Virus record (IMG/VR): IMGVR_UViG_3300048905_000220
Span: 1-57,314 of that record
Reading direction: 5' to 3' (one strand)
DNA length: 57,314 nucleotides
From: a virus
In this document: piece by piece, positions 55,910 through 57,314 of the stretch
Layout: each line of letters starts with the position of its first letter
Numbering within the stretch: the stretch's first letter is position 1
The notes under the pieces: generated by a model
Database searches by the model: none
Told to the model about the DNA's origin: nothing
What the model saw: the letters and a program-made list of their open reading frames with translations, nothing else
Translations under genes and position numbers: made by a program

Positions 55910-57314
55910 CCTGAACCAAGGCGCGAGCATTGAAGCCGCACCGTGCCCATTTTGCGGCGGCAAAGCCAGCAGGGACGCCTATGACCGAGGCATCGACATT
56001 GGATGCAAGGCATGCGGCTACACGCGCCACTTTCCCGGCCTGCTGCAATCCGTGCCAAACGATAAGCCAATCGCTCAATACCGGAATGGCTTAGGCGGAA
56101 TCACGGAAATCCCGCCGTCCGAAGCCACCGAGTTCTATCACGCTGACGCAAACGAGCGCGCAATCGAAGCTTGGAACCGCCGCACCCCTGCTGCCGCTGC
56201 CGGTGCAGGAGAGCTGCCGCCGCTGCCTAAAGCTGCACGGCAATCCGCCGCGCCTGACTTCGTCGTTACGCGGGACTACTACACCGCCGCGCAGATGTTC
56301 GACTACGCCCGCGCCGCTATCGCAGCTGATCGCGCCCAGCGCGACCTGGATGAAGGCCTGCTGCGCCTGACCATCGAGCAGTTGAAAGCGCGCCTTGCAT
56401 CGGCTGATGCGCACATTGAGGAATTGGATCGCGCCCAGCGCAAGCAAGCCGCCCTGCAAGAGATCACCGACATCGGGCAGGAGATTGAGGCAGGCGCGTG
56501 CGTGAAGACATGGCAGGAGCGCATGCCCGAGCATGTCCGCTTCCTTGGCACAGCTGCGAGCGAAGCGCCCTATAAGGATGCCGAGATCGCCGACCTGCGT
56601 GCCCAGCTTGCGGCCAAGGGTCAGGGCGAGCCGGTAGCGCGCATGGAGCGATTCCCTGAGGATCAGGCCGCCTCTCGCGCACTGTCGCCCCTGCGCCCCG
56701 CCTGGCTGCGCAGCATGCCACCTGAGGGAACTTACCTCTATCTCGCCGCGCCAGCCAGCGCACAGCCCGCCGATCTGAAAGAGGCGCTGGTCGAGTTGGC
56801 GGCCACGCAGCGCAAGCTGATTGATGCCAATGCAGAGATTGCAGCCTTGCTTCTGCTTGGCGCACAGCCCGACCAGCGGGAGAGCGCAGCCGTGCCCGGA
56901 ATAACGATCAGAAGCAAGGATGATGCGAATCAGGCAATTCGCGTATGCAACCTATTGACTGATATCGTTGGCGATAACGCGAAGCACTCACTTTTTCCAA
57001 CGATGAGTGCACTTATGGATGCCATCGGCATATGGGAAGAATCCGATCCTGAATTGCGTGAATTCTTCGGTGCCGCAGTCCCATCCACGGCAGCACAGCC
57101 AGTAGCGAAGGATGAGGAAGTCTCGCATCTTAAAAAAATCGATGGTGAGATACGCCGCATGAAGCGCGAGCTTATTGCCACCCCATTGATCTATTCAACC
57201 ACTCGATTCGATCTTGCCGTCGACATAGATATGCTCCAAATAGAGCGAGACAAAATTGTTGAGCAGCAGGGCCAGGACAGCGCCAATAATAGCGCAGAAG
57301 GAGAGAGGGCATGA
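55902..57314 (+). CDS. Lar-like restriction-alleviation domain fused to a long mosaic tail
   Basis: A 470-residue protein. Residues 10-95 are a Lar-type zinc ribbon: CPFCGGKA, CKACGYTRHF and DANERAIEAWNRRT, matching the pattern of Rac-prophage Lar proteins, which reduce type I restriction of incoming DNA. A normal Lar is about 65-100 residues; here 370 more follow, with coiled coils (LLRLTIEQLKARLASADAHI) and Ala/Pro linkers. The stop (TGA) is the last three bases of the window. GGAGAGAGG before a final ATGA hints that another gene begins there. Confidence 0.65.
   Translation: MADLNQGASIEAAPCPFCGGKASRDAYDRGIDIGCKACGYTRHFPGLLQSVPNDKPIAQYRNGLGGITEIPPSEATEFYHADANERAIEAWNRRTPAAAAGAGELPPLPKAARQSAAPDFVVTRDYYTAAQMFDYARAAIAADRAQRDLDEGLLRLTIEQLKARLASADAHIEELDRAQRKQAALQEITDIGQEIEAGACVKTWQERMPEHVRFLGTAASEAPYKDAEIADLRAQLAAKGQGEPVARMERFPEDQAASRALSPLRPAWLRSMPPEGTYLYLAAPASAQPADLKEALVELAATQRKLIDANAEIAALLLLGAQPDQRESAAVPGITIRSKDDANQAIRVCNLLTDIVGDNAKHSLFPTMSALMDAIGIWEESDPELREFFGAAVPSTAAQPVAKDEEVSHLKKIDGEIRRMKRELIATPLIYSTTRFDLAVDIDMLQIERDKIVEQQGQDSANNSAEGERA

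Noticed and set aside
1-57314. CRISPR array, insertion sequence or rRNA gene
   Set aside because: I saw no regularly spaced repeats, no transposase and no rRNA sequence on either strand.

Overview
The window holds an almost complete temperate siphophage, most likely an integrated prophage, of high-GC (roughly 60%) character. The HK97-type head genes, P27-type small terminase, RdgC, Ref, Bro-N/KilAC antirepressor and BPSL0067-like protein together suggest a betaproteobacterial (Burkholderiales) host; that is an inference from gene families, as no host gene is visible. The window begins exactly on the integrase ATG and ends exactly on a stop codon, so attachment sites and flanking host DNA are not shown.

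Layout. 1-2.6 kb (+): tyrosine integrase, then a cargo pair (papain-like amidase candidate plus a secreted four-cysteine partner). 2.5-5.3 kb (-): HTH-metallophosphoesterase and lysis cassette (nested Rz/Rz1, small holin-like membrane proteins, lambda-type endolysin, XhlA-like protein). 5.3-16.3 kb (-): tail tip, fibre, 2008-residue tape measure, tail chaperones with a -1 frameshift signal, tail tube. 16.4-27.7 kb (-): head-tail joining genes, an unusual beta-propeller virion protein, capsid, ClpP-like protease, portal and terminases. 27.8-29.15 kb (-): HNH nuclease and small genes. 29.16-29.98 kb: a non-coding block full of hairpins with a promoter at its upstream edge and two terminators. 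30-43.6 kb (-): leftward early operon (Cro-like, regulators, beta-clamp-like protein, C5 methyltransferase, Ref, HNH, antirepressor, replication protein, RusA, NinX-like and a zinc-finger Q-type antiterminator). 43.6-44.4 kb: immunity region with a short repressor, three operators and a LexA box. 44.6-47.1 kb (+): cargo with two exported proteins and an OLD-like ATPase-nuclease. 47.1-48.2 kb: short leftward operon. 48.2-57.3 kb (+): rightward early operon with RdgC, membrane microproteins, a Lar-like protein and long mosaic proteins.

How it fits together. The same 16-bp operator occurs three times at the repressor/Cro intergenic region and twice at 48.17-48.21 kb, so one repressor probably silences both early operons, as lambda CI does at OR and OL. 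The repressor lacks a LexA-like self-cleavage domain, yet a near-perfect LexA box lies beside a small gene convergent with it; SOS-driven expression of an antirepressor-like product is a reasonable model. After induction the leftward operon would make replication proteins and Q. Q would then let RNA polymerase started at the 29.99 kb promoter pass the terminator at 29.72 kb and the further terminators scattered through the late operon, producing head, tail and lysis proteins.

Most unusual features: the structured RNA block at 29.16-29.98 kb, the propeller-plus-repeats virion protein at 18.4-20.3 kb, the LexA-box/short-repressor module, the two-locus operator system and the amidase/partner cargo pair beside the integrase.
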